Shown here: positions 63,912 through 64,000 of the stretch, one piece after another
Layout: every line of letters starts with the position of its first letter
How positions within the stretch are numbered: the first letter of the stretch is position 1
NCBI GenBank assembly: GCA_002441545.1
Contig: DJWL01000012.1
Coordinates: 17,240-81,239, forward strand
Source: Flavobacteriaceae bacterium UBA6231
Lineage (GTDB): Bacteria; Bacteroidota; Bacteroidia; Flavobacteriales; Flavobacteriaceae
Length of the DNA stretch: 64,000 nt
Reading direction: 5' to 3'
Position numbers and translations under genes: made by a program
The notes under the pieces: model-generated
What the model was told of the DNA's origin: nothing
Seen by the model: the letters and a program-made list of their open reading frames with translations, nothing else
The model's database searches: none

Positions 63912-64000
63912 ATGAGTCGAAAAATGCTGATAACATTAATTGTTTTGTTGGTTTTTGTTTTATCGGGTTTGATATTGGTTCAAACCAAAATGATAAAAAC
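63912..64000 (+). CDS. N-terminus of a membrane protein, partial
   Basis: Open frame from ATG 63912 to the right edge (29 codons): MSRKMLITLIVLLVFVLSG, then LILVQTKMIK. A short basic start followed by one hydrophobic helix and QTKMIK resembles the first segment of sensor histidine kinases of this phylum, but the visible part cannot prove it. The 160 bp before it hold no other gene. Confidence 0.5.
   Translation, partial: MSRKMLITLIVLLVFVLSGLILVQTKMIK

Noticed and set aside
1..64000. CRISPR arrays, tRNA or rRNA genes, insertion sequences, phage or toxin-antitoxin modules
   Set aside because: I looked for regularly spaced repeats, T-arm-like words, transposase motifs and small paired genes and saw none that hold up.

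Overview
This window is AT-rich Bacteroidota DNA, most likely a Flavobacteriaceae chromosome. The evidence is a SusC/SusD pair, C-terminal type IX secretion (T9SS) sorting domains, promoters of the TTTG-N19-23-TAnnTTTG type, IPExxxVDY-pyk and acpP-fabF-rnc gene order, and a complete moxR-batABCDE locus. I saw no tRNA, rRNA, CRISPR array, insertion sequence or phage gene.

Left part (1-21,112): an apparent peptidoglycan amino-sugar salvage locus. On the minus strand, in transcription order, are a NagX/DUF5009-like membrane protein, SusC, SusD, a NamZ-type (DUF1343) N-acetylmuramidase without signal peptide, a sodium/solute symporter, a large DUF6259-like lipoprotein, MurQ etherase, NagZ, a T9SS-exported GH18 enzyme, and a large FAD/Fe-S dehydrogenase that runs off the left edge. 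Divergent on the plus strand are a DeoR-type repressor and two exported NamZ lipoproteins in tandem. The simplest reading: GH18 and surface enzymes open murein glycans, SusCD imports fragments, NagZ and NamZ release GlcNAc and MurNAc, the symporter and/or the DUF5009 protein moves sugars inward, MurQ splits MurNAc-6-P into GlcNAc-6-P and D-lactate, and the terminal dehydrogenase oxidises that D-lactate. No MurNAc kinase is visible. A 12-bp motif shared by the divergent promoter region and a 41-bp palindrome before susC is a candidate operator.

Middle part: a GNAT acetyltransferase, a two-repeat lipoprotein, gpsA, a T9SS cargo protein, a PspC-DUF2339/DUF3999 membrane pair, and an RND efflux operon (GbsR/MarR-like regulator, adaptor, pump, outer-membrane factor, TetR) with a candidate operator in its promoter. 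pheS follows, with an interspersed repeat next to its promoter, then a conserved small protein, cvpA and beta-carbonic anhydrase. Next is the aerotolerance (Bat) locus: moxR, DUF58, a BatD-like hybrid, batA, batB, batC, batD, batE.

Right part: a DUF4382 lipoprotein, an SDR, an AlbA_2 protein, an ALDH7-type aldehyde dehydrogenase, isoaspartyl peptidase, an ABM protein, an endonuclease/phosphatase-fold membrane protein, a CYTH protein, a Rossmann protein, dinB, pyk with its IPExxxVDY partner, rnc-fabF-acpP, purN and the start of a membrane protein. rnc appears to start with TTG and carries a terminator-like hairpin inside its first 18 codons. No gene-free stretch exceeds 300 bp.
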